A stretch of DNA of 64,000 nt from Zonotrichia leucophrys gambelii (taxonomy: Eukaryota > Chordata > Aves > Passeriformes > Passerellidae): positions 29,174,857-29,238,856 of the forward strand of contig NC_088178.1 in assembly GCF_028769735.1 (NCBI RefSeq), read 5' to 3'. Made by a program: the position numbers and the translations under genes. This document shows positions 21,201 to 28,401 of the stretch, in pieces. The first letter of the stretch is position 1. Each line of letters starts with the position of its first letter. Under the pieces are notes generated by a model. The model saw only the letters and a program-made list of their open reading frames with translations, was not told the DNA's origin and searched no databases.

Positions 21201-24097
21201 CTTTCCCTCAGGACACTGGCTCTGGCAGGCCTGGGGGCTCTTTTCCCTCAGCAGGATGGCTCTGGCAGGGCTGGGGGCTCTTTTCCCTCAGGACGCTGGC
21301 TCTGGCAGGGCTGGGGGCTCCTTTCCCTCAGTGGGATGGCTCTGCAGGGCTGGGGCTCCTTTCCCTCAGGACACTGACTCTGGCAGGGCTGGGTGCTCCT
21401 TTCCCTCAGGACACTGACTCTGGCAGGTCTGGGGCTCCTTTCCCTCAGGACGCTGGCTCTGCATGGCTGGGGGCTCCTTTCCCTCAGGACACTGACTCTG
21501 GCAGGTCTGGGGCTCCTTTCCCTCAGGACGCTGGCTCTGGCAGGGCTGGGGGCTCCTTTCCCTCAGCAGGATGGCTCTGGCAGGGCTGGGGGCTCCTTTC
21601 CCTCAGGACACTGACTCTGGCAGGCCTGGGGGCTCCTTTCCCTCAGGACACTGACTCTGGCAGGGCTGGGGGCTCCTTTCCCTCAGGACACTGACTCTGG
21701 CAGGGCTGGGGGCTCTTCTGCCTCAGGATGCTGGCTCTGGGAGGCCTGGGGGCTCCTTTCCCTCAGGACACTGACTCTGGCAGGGCTGGGGCTCCTTTCC
21801 CTCAGCAGGATGGCTCTGCAGGGCTGGGGGCTCCTTTCCCTCAGGACACTGACTCTGGCAGGGCTGGGGGCTCCTTTCCCTCAGGACACTGGCTCTGGCA
21901 GGGCTGGGGGCTCCTTTCCCTCAGGACACTGCTCTGGCAGGGCTGGGGGCTCCTTTCCCTCAGTGGGATGGCTCTGCAGGGCTGGGGGCTCCTTTCCCTC
22001 AGGATGCTGGCTCTGGCAGGGCTGGGGGCTCTTTTCCCCCAGCAGGCTGCCTCCCTGCAGAAGCAAAGCCAGAGTAAACACTTTGCTCCTTCTGGCTTTG
22101 CTGTTGGGCAGTTCTGACTGGGTTTGTTCTGGGGGAGATCTCACTGGGGTACTCCACATCCTCCCGAGGGGCAGCTCTGCTCTGTGCCCCCTGTGACAGG
22201 GACAGGACCAGGAATGGCTGGAGCTGTGCCAGGGGAGAGTTGGGCTGGAGATCAGGAGAAGCTTCTTCCCCCTGAGGGAGCTGGAGGGACAGGACAAAGG
22301 GAATGGTTTCACACTGAAGGGGAGTGGGATTAGATCAGAGGTTAGGAAGGAATTGTTCTGCCCAGAGCAGCTGTGGCTGCCCCTGGATCCCTGGCAGTGT
22401 CCAAGGCCAGGCTGGTTGGGGCTTGGAGCACCCTGGGATAGTGGAAGGTGTCCCTGCCATGGCAGGGGTGGGATGGGATCATCTTTAAGGGCCCTTCCAA
22501 CCCAAACCATTCTGGGATTCTGTGATCTTCCAGCACCTTTAAGCTGGGCACCATGAGGCTCAGGGGGTTGGGATGTGTCTCCCCTGCCCTGAGACTAAAT
22601 CTCCGTAAATCTGGCAAGCTGCTAGAAGGGTGTAATGCTGTTGACCCATGAGGAGGTTTAATTTATTAGGAAATGAGGAGGAGGAGGGCTAGACAAGGCA
22701 GTCTGCAAGCTGTCAGCTCTGCAAGGCTGGGCACCTTCCAGCAGACCTGGGCCAGCACTAAGACTCTGTTCACTAATGGAATTGGGACAGGAAACCCAAA
22801 GGCCAAAGCCTTGGGACGTGGATGAACAGATGTCTCCCAGACAATCTTGCTCTAGAAGGAATTACCCTGGATTTGGGGTGAGATTACCTGTGCTGAGGCC
22901 GATTTGCCAGATTAATGCTCCCTTTGCTCCTTTTCTTGCAGTCCCAGCAAATCCTTCCCATCTTTTAGTCATCCTGGGTTAGCAGGGGAGCTGTCTACCT
23001 CCATCTGGAATGTGCACTGCTATTTTTAGTTTCTGTAATTCCATCTTCTTCAAAGGGCTGCCCAGGCTTCTTCCCCAATTCCTCCGTGCCAGCTCCAAGC
23101 CATGACTCAGAGCATGGCAAATGGGAGGCAGCTTTGGGGGCTCAGCTGCTATTTTTACCACCCTCCTTTGAGGTGTCTCCAGCTGAAAACCTGAGCAAGA
23201 TGCTCAGGAGCACCAGCGCTTCCTCAGCCTTTAGTCCTTGCTTTTTGGAGAAGGATTTATTTCCAATTCAAGCAAGACCTCTTTCCTTTTAAATTTCATT
23301 TGGTTTTGCATTTAGAGATGCTGAGGGGGAGATGTTTGCCCTGCAGCCTGGTTTGGGTAGTAACAGCTGATTTGGATAAATCCAGGTTATATCTTAACAG
23401 ATTTTTTGGGGGTGGTATCTTTGATGTTTTGGTTTGAAATCAGTGCCAGCAATTCTGTTGTTACAAACTGTTGAACACGTGGGTGCTGTTACTGTTTGGA
23501 GTGGCACAAACCCACAGATCCCCAAAGCTTTGAATGGCAGGGAAAGGGATCCAGTATGGACTTAGAGGACAGGATGGGTTTGTTGGGGTTTGTTCTGTCA
23601 AGAAAATTGTTTTATTTCCTCTCTAAGCACTGTGTGATTCCATGAAGGTGCCAGCCAGTCCACAATTCTGAGTGGCAGGGAAAGGGATCTGCTGTAGGCT
23701 TAGAGGACAGGATGAGTCTGTTGGGGTTTGTTCTAGCAAGAAAACACTTCTGTCCCCTCTCTAAGCACCCTGTGTTGATTCCATGATGGTGCCCAGCCAG
23801 CCCTGGGAGTTCTGAGCACCCAGCCTTGCTGTGCTCACTGCTGTCCATTCATTGCCAGGCTACAGCACCATGAGCCCCCAGGAGGACAGCGAGAACCCCC
23901 CCTGCAACAACGACCCTCTCTCGGCGGGCGTGGACGTGGGGACCCACGACGAGGACCTGGAGCTGGACACGCCCCCGCAGACGGCAGCGCTGCTGAGCCA
24001 CAAATTCCACCACTACCGGCTGCACCACCCCACCCTGCACCACAGCCACCACCTGCAGGCCGCTGTCACCGTGCACACCGTGGATGCCGAGTGCTGA
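133..24097 (+). CDS. CACHD1: CACHD1, C-terminal 17 coding exons (VWFA and cache domain-containing protein 1), 5' partial
   Basis: Seventeen GT-AG exons with compatible phases join into about 760 residues ending in a stop at 24095-24097. Human CACHD1 has about 1270 residues (recalled), so this is the C-terminal 60%; the signal peptide and VWA region lie upstream of the window. Order seen: the end of a first Cache-like region, a second Cache region with the GVLRIYPGS and DPTRRQWY motifs typical of alpha2delta proteins, a cysteine-rich juxtamembrane region, one membrane helix (in 17940-18101), and an acidic, then His-rich, cytoplasmic tail. Known of the family: a type I surface glycoprotein related to voltage-gated calcium channel alpha2delta subunits, reported to promote T-type (CaV3) currents and to act with Frizzled/LRP6 in Wnt signalling. 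No frameshift or stop interrupts the exons. Identification rests on recognising the protein; the neighbour RAVER2 supports it. Confidence 0.95.
737..854 (+). CDS. CACHD1: CACHD1 exon
   Basis: Acceptor CCCCTGCAG, donor GTGAGG. It completes a Ser codon and encodes [13 protein letters not shown] to SYAWKM, ending in phase 0. The NVS sequence (in YNVSYAW) is a possible N-glycosylation site. Confidence 0.92.
1659..1827 (+). CDS. CACHD1: CACHD1 exon
   Basis: Acceptor TTTTGCAG, donor GTAGGG. It starts in phase 0 with [15 protein letters not shown] and ends in LATL plus one base. The hydrophobic strand FILCVVVI fits a Cache beta strand. Confidence 0.92.
1828..4397. other. CACHD1 intron, no feature recognised
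   Basis: About 2.6 kb of ordinary intron. Short open frames occur on both strands, but none has recognisable protein similarity or splice logic. Confidence 0.6.
4398..4540 (+). CDS. CACHD1: CACHD1 exon
   Basis: Acceptor TGTTTGCAG, donor GTGGGC. It encodes [16 protein letters not shown] to RLIANPGLK and ends in phase 0. It lies only 76 bp upstream of the (CATCC)n expansion, the shortest distance from that array to coding sequence. Confidence 0.92.
4617..5719. repeat. (CATCC)n pentanucleotide satellite, about 1.1 kb
   Basis: Near-perfect CATCC pentamers with scattered CATC, CACC and CCCC variants. All six frames are open for long stretches only because a 5-bp unit without stops repeats. The minus strand reads GGGATGGGATGGGAT, runs of three G with 2-nt loops. 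Confidence 0.98.
5758..6377 (+). mobile_element. Probable LTR with duplicated U3, nested in CR1
   Basis: A unit of about 199 bp occurs twice (about 5937-6135 and 6136-6333). Each copy has ACTTATAAAA (TATA-like, about 6026 and 6234). AATAAA follows only the second copy (about 6324), then a T-rich tail. The TATA, polyA signal and tail order fits an LTR in + orientation. No clear target duplication or TG/CA ends were found, so the class is open. Confidence 0.5.
6848..7029 (+). CDS. CACHD1: CACHD1 exon, second Cache domain core
   Basis: Acceptor TTTTGCAG, donor GTCAGT. It encodes [17 protein letters not shown] to [10 protein letters not shown]. The GVLRIYPGS and FDPTRRQW stretches are the alpha2delta/Cache signature. 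The exon ends with two bases of the Trp codon completed in the next exon. Confidence 0.93.
8276..8386 (+). CDS. CACHD1: CACHD1 exon, second Cache domain
   Basis: Acceptor TTCCCTCAG, donor GTGAGG. It encodes [19 protein letters not shown] and [16 protein letters not shown], the strands after the WY motif of the Cache fold. Confidence 0.93.
8387..10931. other. CACHD1 intron with CR1 tail and T tract
   Basis: It contains the CR1 tail at 8930-9050 and a run of 19 T at 10251-10269. Nothing else is recognised. Confidence 0.6.
8930..9050 (+). mobile_element. CR1 LINE 3' tail
   Basis: GAGCTGGGCTGGACGATCCC followed by TGGGTCCCTTCCAGCTC and a degenerate ATTCCATGG tail is a CR1 3' end. Confidence 0.75.
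10932..11054 (+). CDS. CACHD1: CACHD1 exon, Cache domain end
   Basis: Acceptor CTCACTGCAG, donor GTAAAA. It encodes [18 protein letters not shown] to QDGGNKI. The [10 protein letters not shown] strand is the usual closing 'VvGiDf' element of Cache domains. Confidence 0.93.
11055..12896. other. CACHD1 intron, little recognised
   Basis: The only structure noted is a perfect 21-bp direct repeat (12366-12386 and 12387-12407). A minus-strand open frame of 327 codons here has no splice or protein support. Confidence 0.55.
12897..12996 (+). CDS. CACHD1: CACHD1 exon
   Basis: Acceptor TGGGGCAG, donor GTCAGC. It encodes [15 protein letters not shown] to QQHITHK. The '[12 protein letters not shown]' pattern is shared with alpha2delta subunits. 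Confidence 0.93.
13082..13198 (+). CDS. CACHD1: CACHD1 exon
   Basis: Acceptor CCCCCTTAG, donor GTGAGC. Exactly 39 codons in phase 0, [14 protein letters not shown] to YKFNTSLV, with one possible N-glycosylation site (NTS). Confidence 0.92.
13705..13774. repeat. Compound inverted repeat in CACHD1 intron
   Basis: Outer perfect 10-bp arms (13705-13714 and 13765-13774, GGGGGCTGTA type) enclose an inner perfect hairpin AAATACA-GCC-TGTATTT (13728-13744). Confidence 0.7.
14463..14623 (+). CDS. CACHD1: CACHD1 exon, start of Cys-rich region
   Basis: Acceptor CTTTGCCCAG, donor GTGACC. It encodes [17 protein letters not shown] to [10 protein letters not shown]. Six cysteines, probably paired outside the cell; NET is a possible N-glycosylation site. 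Confidence 0.93.
15179..15265 (+). CDS. CACHD1: CACHD1 exon, Cys-rich
   Basis: Acceptor GCCCTGCAG, donor GTGAGA. It encodes [19 protein letters not shown] followed by TGNLTNAES. Dense cysteines (CECPCEC) and an NLT glycosylation motif. Confidence 0.92.
15421..15537 (+). CDS. CACHD1: CACHD1 exon
   Basis: Acceptor TGCCATGCAG, donor GTAAGG. It encodes [18 protein letters not shown] to QCNQRTES. Cysteines continue the juxtamembrane disulphide region. Confidence 0.92.
16128..16279 (+). CDS. CACHD1: CACHD1 exon, PSI-like Cys cluster
   Basis: Acceptor GGCATGCAG, donor GTAACT. It encodes [18 protein letters not shown] to [10 protein letters not shown]. The C-x5-C-x2-C spacing resembles the PSI-type cluster found just before the membrane helix in alpha2delta proteins (inference). 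Confidence 0.92.
16476..17893. repeat. Tandem array, about 105-115-bp unit
   Basis: About 14 units, each with CCATATTGTTGATTTAACCC and GAGTTCCTTCT; some are shortened to about 52 bp, implying internal deletions. It fills most of the intron before the transmembrane exon. Confidence 0.95.
17940..18101 (+). CDS. CACHD1: CACHD1 exon, transmembrane helix
   Basis: Acceptor TTGCTTCAG, donor GTGAGC. It encodes the stalk, then the helix [20 protein letters not shown], then the basic stop-transfer [12 protein letters not shown]. This orients the following exons to the cytoplasm. A tandem array ends about 45 bp upstream. Confidence 0.94.
18620..18762 (+). mobile_element. CR1 LINE 3' tail
   Basis: Block with GGACAGGGCTTGGAGCAGCC, then GTGGGAGGTGTCCCTGCC and CCCTTTCCAACCCAAACC; a typical CR1 end in + orientation. 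Confidence 0.88.
19024..19101 (+). CDS. CACHD1: CACHD1 exon, acidic cytoplasmic tail
   Basis: Acceptor AACTCTGTGTAG, donor GTAAGT. It encodes [19 protein letters not shown] followed by SHEDRG. A strongly charged, probably disordered segment. Confidence 0.92.
19893..19994 (+). CDS. CACHD1: CACHD1 exon, basic cytoplasmic tail
   Basis: Acceptor TCTGTCGCAG, donor GTGAGT. It encodes [18 protein letters not shown] and [16 protein letters not shown]. It leaves a single G of the next codon. A 2-kb tandem array starts about 25 bp downstream of the donor. Confidence 0.93.
20019..22045. repeat. Tandem array, 39-40-bp unit with splice-acceptor-like core
   Basis: About 50 units of the form CTCCTTTCCCTCAG + GACACTGGCTCTGGCAGG + GCTGGGGG, with sub-variants (GCAGGATGG, GATGCTGG, GTGGGATGG). 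It starts about 25 bp after a CACHD1 donor. Long open frames here result from the repeat. Confidence 0.98.
22205..22530 (+). mobile_element. CR1 LINE 3' fragment
   Basis: About 325 bp of CR1 in + orientation, containing CAGCTGTGGCTGCCCCTGGA, GTGTCCCTGCCATGGCAGGG and the tail CCATTCTGGGATTCTGTG. Confidence 0.92.
22531..23529. other. CACHD1 intron, nothing recognised
   Basis: About 1 kb of unique intron DNA between CR1 and a local duplication; no feature seen. Confidence 0.5.
23530..23815. repeat. Tandem duplication, about 140 bp x 2
   Basis: The two copies share GGCAGGGAAAGGGATC, TAGAGGACAGGATG, TTGGGGTTTGTTCT and CTCTCTAAGCAC, with modest divergence. Confidence 0.85.
23859..24097 (+). CDS. 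CACHD1: CACHD1 last coding exon with stop
   Basis: Acceptor CATTGCCAG. It encodes [18 protein letters not shown], an acidic stretch, then a His-rich tail ([18 protein letters not shown]) and ends [12 protein letters not shown]. The His-rich end may bind metal (inference only). The sequence coding HHLQA (about 24044-24061) resembles the unit of the tandem array that begins after the stop. Confidence 0.94.
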
Positions 24098-24099
24098 GG

Positions 24100-24795
24100 A
24101 CAGCACAGCCGCCACCTGCAGGCTGTGCCACTGGGGACATCATAGCTGTGACCTGCAGGCTGTGCCACTGGGGACAGCACAGCCACCACCTGCGGGCTGC
24201 CATGGCCGTCACCTGCAGGCTGTGCCACTGGGGACAGCACAGCCACCACCTGCAGGCTGTGCCACTGGGGACAGCACAGCTGTGACCTGCAGGCTGTGGC
24301 ACTGAGGACACCATGGCCACCACCTGCAGGCTGTGCCACTGGGGACATCACAGCCACCACCTGCAGGCTGTGGCACTGAGGACACCACAGCCACCACCTG
24401 CAGGCTGTGCCACTGGGGACATCACAGTCACAACCTGCGGGCTGCCATGGCCATCACCTGCAAGCTGTGGCACTGGGGACATTACACTTGCCACCTGCAG
24501 GCTGCCACAGCCACCACCTGCAGGCTGTGGCACTTAGGACACCATGGCCACCACCTGCAGGCTGTGCCACTGGGGACATTACAGCTGCCACCTGCAGGCT
24601 TTGCCACTGGGGACATCATAGCTGCCACCTGCAGGCTGTGACACTGAGGACATCACAGCCACCACCTGCAGGCTGTGACACTGGGGACACCATGGCCACC
24701 ACCTGCAGACTGCCATAGCCACCACCTGCAGGCAGCTGGCACTGTGTACTGAGGACACCACAGCCACACCCTGCAGGCTGCTGGCACCGTGCACT
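24100..24795. repeat. Tandem array in CACHD1 3'UTR, about 30-40-bp unit
   Basis: About 20 units built from CCACCTGCAGGCTGTG and CCACTGGGGACA, starting directly after the stop codon. Each holds CACCTG, an E-box core, and a PstI-type CTGCAG palindrome. Confidence 0.95.
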
Positions 24796-25610
24796 GAGGA
24801 CACCACAGATGCCACTCCAGGGCCATGGGGACTGTGCTGCTCCCCAAGGACAACCTCACAGGCTTCCCCACCAAACTGAGGCATCAGAGCTTTGCATTTT
24901 TACCAATGGAAGGTTGGCTCTGGCCTGCAAACGTGCTTGATGAATGGACCTGCCAAAACATGGAGAAAAATGGACCTCCAGGAACAGGGATGGGAGTTTA
25001 TCCAGCAGCTGGAGTTTGTTGTGCTGAGCCAAGAGCAGACAGAGAGCATAAAGAGCCAGAGATGATTTGGTTTCCTTAACTGGAAGAGCAGGAATGTGCA
25101 GCTGGAGAGCCCAGAAGTGGCAGGCAGAGCAGGAAGGCTGCTGGTGGAGATCTCCCTGTGCCCACGTTGCTCTGCGGGACCCGGGACAATGCATCTCAAG
25201 ATTTTTAAGTAAAGGATTATTTTTCTACTATTTATTGAACTTGAAACTTTGGGGGGAGGGAGGGGAGCAAACGTGTTAGGGATTCTCAACGAGTACCACG
25301 TGCATTCTGTGCTGGGGAAGGGGCTCTTCCCAGGAAAGCAGCTGTTCCCTGGGAGCTGACCTTCAGCCAGTGCCCCACTCTGCAAAGGGAAAATGAAGAA
25401 GCCCTCTCTGCCTCGCTGTTTACATTAGGATTGCTTTCTTTTCCACACTTCTTCCCTGTAAATATTACAGCCTGATTTCTATTCCAGTATTGTCTTCCTA
25501 TCTGCAGAGGAGACATCCTGTACTCCGTTACTAAAATTCAGAGAATTCTGCCCAGAAACTTCTCCATCTTCATCTCTTCGCTCATCCTTAAAGGATTCCT
25601 GTGTGGAAGT

Positions 25611-25616
25611 AATAAA
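25611..25616 (+). terminator. Candidate polyadenylation signal (proximal)
   Basis: AATAAA about 1.5 kb after the CACHD1 stop. It could give a shorter 3'UTR isoform. Confidence 0.4.
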
Positions 25617-26105
25617 GAATTTCTTTAGCATTAGTTACCAGATAATCCCAAATGGAATCTGTGCCATTCTTCTGTTTCCTTGGACCACAAGTAGGGATAA
25701 ACCAGTGTTTTGTAAAACTTGGGTTACTGTGGAAGAAACCTTGAAACCATAATGAGAAGCTGCTGCTGTTTGTCTGGAATTTTAACCTTGCTTGGTAATT
25801 CAAACAAAGATTAATCAATGTCTACAACAAAGGGCATCATAATTGTCAGTATGTTTTCAATCACAGTGTTGTATTTTAGATTCACATTTTGTGATTACAA
25901 TGATATCAAGCCGTTCTTGCACTGTGCATATGGTAAACATGCATTTATATGTAGGTTTTTTTAAAAAAATCACTTGTTTTAATTAATATGGTACTTAATA
26001 CTGTATTATGTAAAAAATTGGTTCTTAAACAGTACAGTAAAATAACTCTATGTGTGATACCAGGATATCCCTTTATACTATGTATAAAATTAAAATCTCT
26101 AGTGA

Positions 26106-26111
26106 AATAAA
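26106..26111 (+). terminator. Candidate polyadenylation signal of CACHD1 (distal)
   Basis: AATAAA at the end of an AT-rich 3'UTR-like block, followed within 30 bp by TG-containing sequence. Confidence 0.55.
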
Positions 26112-26130
26112 CTGTATATAAGGATAGATC

Positions 26131-28400
26131 TGTGGAGAAGTGGCTGCACTGAAATGATTCTGCTTCAGTTTCCTTCTCTGGCTGAACAGGACTGAAAATT
26201 CACTCCAGTTCCTCCAGATTTACCAATTGAGAAATCTAAACTTTAAATACAAATGACAGTATTGATGGAAGTTGTAAAGCCTTTTTTTAGCTGGTTGGTC
26301 ATTATTTGGGAAATGACTGTTTCTGGAAGTGGTCAGCCACTGCTTAGAGTCACCACAGCAAATAATTGAAGGGTTTTATTTCCTGATCCTCTGCTGAAAC
26401 CTCAGTGGCTCTGGATTTGCTGTTGTGCTGTGTTTGTGCAGGATTTGGTGCAGGGTTTTGCTGAGCAGGCAGTGCAGGAATCCACTGAGCCTCTGCTTTG
26501 TGCTCTCAGAGCTCTCAGCTGATGGCCTGGGTATCAACCAGGCTGGGATTCGTTTCCAGTTTGGAATCCAGATTTGTGTTGGTGCTTGGATACCGTGGGA
26601 CAAATAATTTTTGATGAAATGTATCAGAAATGTCATTAATAGCCACGTATATTGGAAAAAGTCATCAAGTTGAACTACAATATTCTTCAGGGGAGAGGAT
26701 TTTTGGTGGTTGCTCACCCTCCCTGCCAGCAGAAGGTGCTTGCAGAGTTCTCTTGCAGTTCTGCCAGGAACACAGAAGCTTCCAGAACCTCTTGGAAGTC
26801 CAACAACCAAACCCCTTCTGCTTTTACCTTAAAAGCTTTTCGAGAGCTTCTCCTCGCTGCTGCTTCATCTCTTTTCTTCTGGGATCTCTTTTCTTCTCCC
26901 TGGTTTGCTCTGAACAAATGGTTCTTGATCTGAGGGGTCTGCACGGCCCTGCTTGACCTGCAGTGATGGGGAGAGCCCGAGCTCTTGCTGGTAAAAACAA
27001 TGGCAGGGACAGCTCTGATTTCCAGGTGTGCCAAATGGCAGCTCCCAGAGCTGGCCCTGACCTTGTCCCACAGGAATAAATGGGATTCACTGCTGGTAAT
27101 GGATGGGATTGGGGTTAGGAGCTGCAAGAGAGCCCTTCACTTTTATTGCCCGGGTTCTGCCGTGGCCTTCCCTCCCCAGCATTGTTTTACTGTATTGACT
27201 GAGGAGCAAGATCATAAAAGCAGCAGTTAAGAAGGAGGATAAAGTCTTATCCTCCTTCCTGATAAGACTTTATGGCCATTAATTTTCCACTTATTTCATT
27301 TTCCCAACTCGGCTGTGTTCATTTCCTGTAGGTTTTCTTTCATTCTCCCAACAACAAAAAAAAGGTTCTTTTAAAGTGAAAATGAGCATTGCCTTTAATT
27401 TGTGTTCATGAATTTTAAATTGACTCAATGCTTGCAGTATTTGAGATCTGCCAAGTGTATGGATTTTCCTATATCCAAGGAATCATGGAGAAGCATTTCT
27501 TTGGGCAGAATATATTGATTGAAAATGCATTGTGATTATTTTTTTTAAAATTTATTTATGCTATTGCTTGGCTCAAAAGTGGGATTTGCAAAGCCTGGTA
27601 CAGTTTCCCCATGAACATTTTATAAGGCCACTTAAGCCATGAAATATTATCTTTATCCTTGCCCTTGGCAAGGGCAGGGAGGGGAGGATGCAGGGGAATT
27701 CAGGAGACGTTCACATGCAGCAGGACTTGTGACTATAACTGGGCAAAGGGAGATCTCTCAAAGGCTTTATTCTGTCAAGTGACCCAGAAATGGGCAAGAG
27801 CACAGAAAGTGGATTTGTCAGAGGAAAAACTATGGGAGTAAGCTGGCAGCAAATATGGAAAAGGAGAAAAAGCTAGGATGCAAAAGTCCTGGATGCAAGA
27901 GAGTGCAGGTAATCCAAAAGGCTGTTGGTGAGTTCCAAGATGAATTTGCAGCGTTCCCAGCTCTTGGCTGCCCATTTCAGCTGTTTGTAAAAGAGATTCC
28001 CAGCTATGGCTGGGGTTTTCAAAGGAGCCTGCTCTGGGCTGTCAGTGATGTTTGGAATATTAATTCCTGCAGCAGTTAACTCCAGAACCATTGGATTGTT
28101 TTGCTGTACAAATCCCCTTTGCCAGGGAGCCTAAGAGGGAGAAAGGAACATCAGTGCCATGGAATATTTCATATTCCTGCCTGGCAGCCCTTGGGCTGAT
28201 GAGAGGTGATGATTTTGTGCTTTGTGCTCTGAGCTGAGCACGGAAGGACCTTGGCCCAGAAGGGCTGGCGTTCCTGGAGCCGAGGCTGCAGTGGAATTTG
28301 GACACTGCAGTCCAAGAGTGAACTTCTCCAAGCCCTGCCTCGTTAGTGAGGTGCCAGGCACAGCTGGGGTGAGTGCCAGCCCCTGCTCAGAAGCACTGCT
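26131..28400. other. Intergenic DNA between CACHD1 and RAVER2
   Basis: No exon recognised. The one structured element is the pair of hairpins at 27231-27273. Confidence 0.55.
27231..27273. repeat. Two overlapping perfect hairpins
   Basis: Hairpin A pairs GAAGGAGGATAA (27231-27242) with 27247-27258, loop 4 nt. Hairpin B pairs ATAAAGTCTTAT (27239-27250) with 27262-27273, loop 11 nt. Both are perfect 12-bp stems and share bases, so they exclude each other. Confidence 0.8.
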
Positions 28401-28401
28401 G

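Larger units (their letters stand above)
24098..26130 (+). other. CACHD1: CACHD1 3' untranslated region (probable)
   Basis: No coding exon follows the stop. The first 700 bp are a minisatellite. From about 25200 the DNA is AT-rich and non-repetitive, as in conserved 3'UTRs, with AATAAA at 25611-25616 and 26106-26111. The end point is inferred from the second signal; transcript data would fix it. Confidence 0.65.

Noticed and set aside
20864..21694. 276-codon frame of [13 protein letters not shown] repeats
   Set aside because: A by-product of the 39-40-bp array in a CACHD1 intron; the unit shifts frame and no splice logic supports coding.
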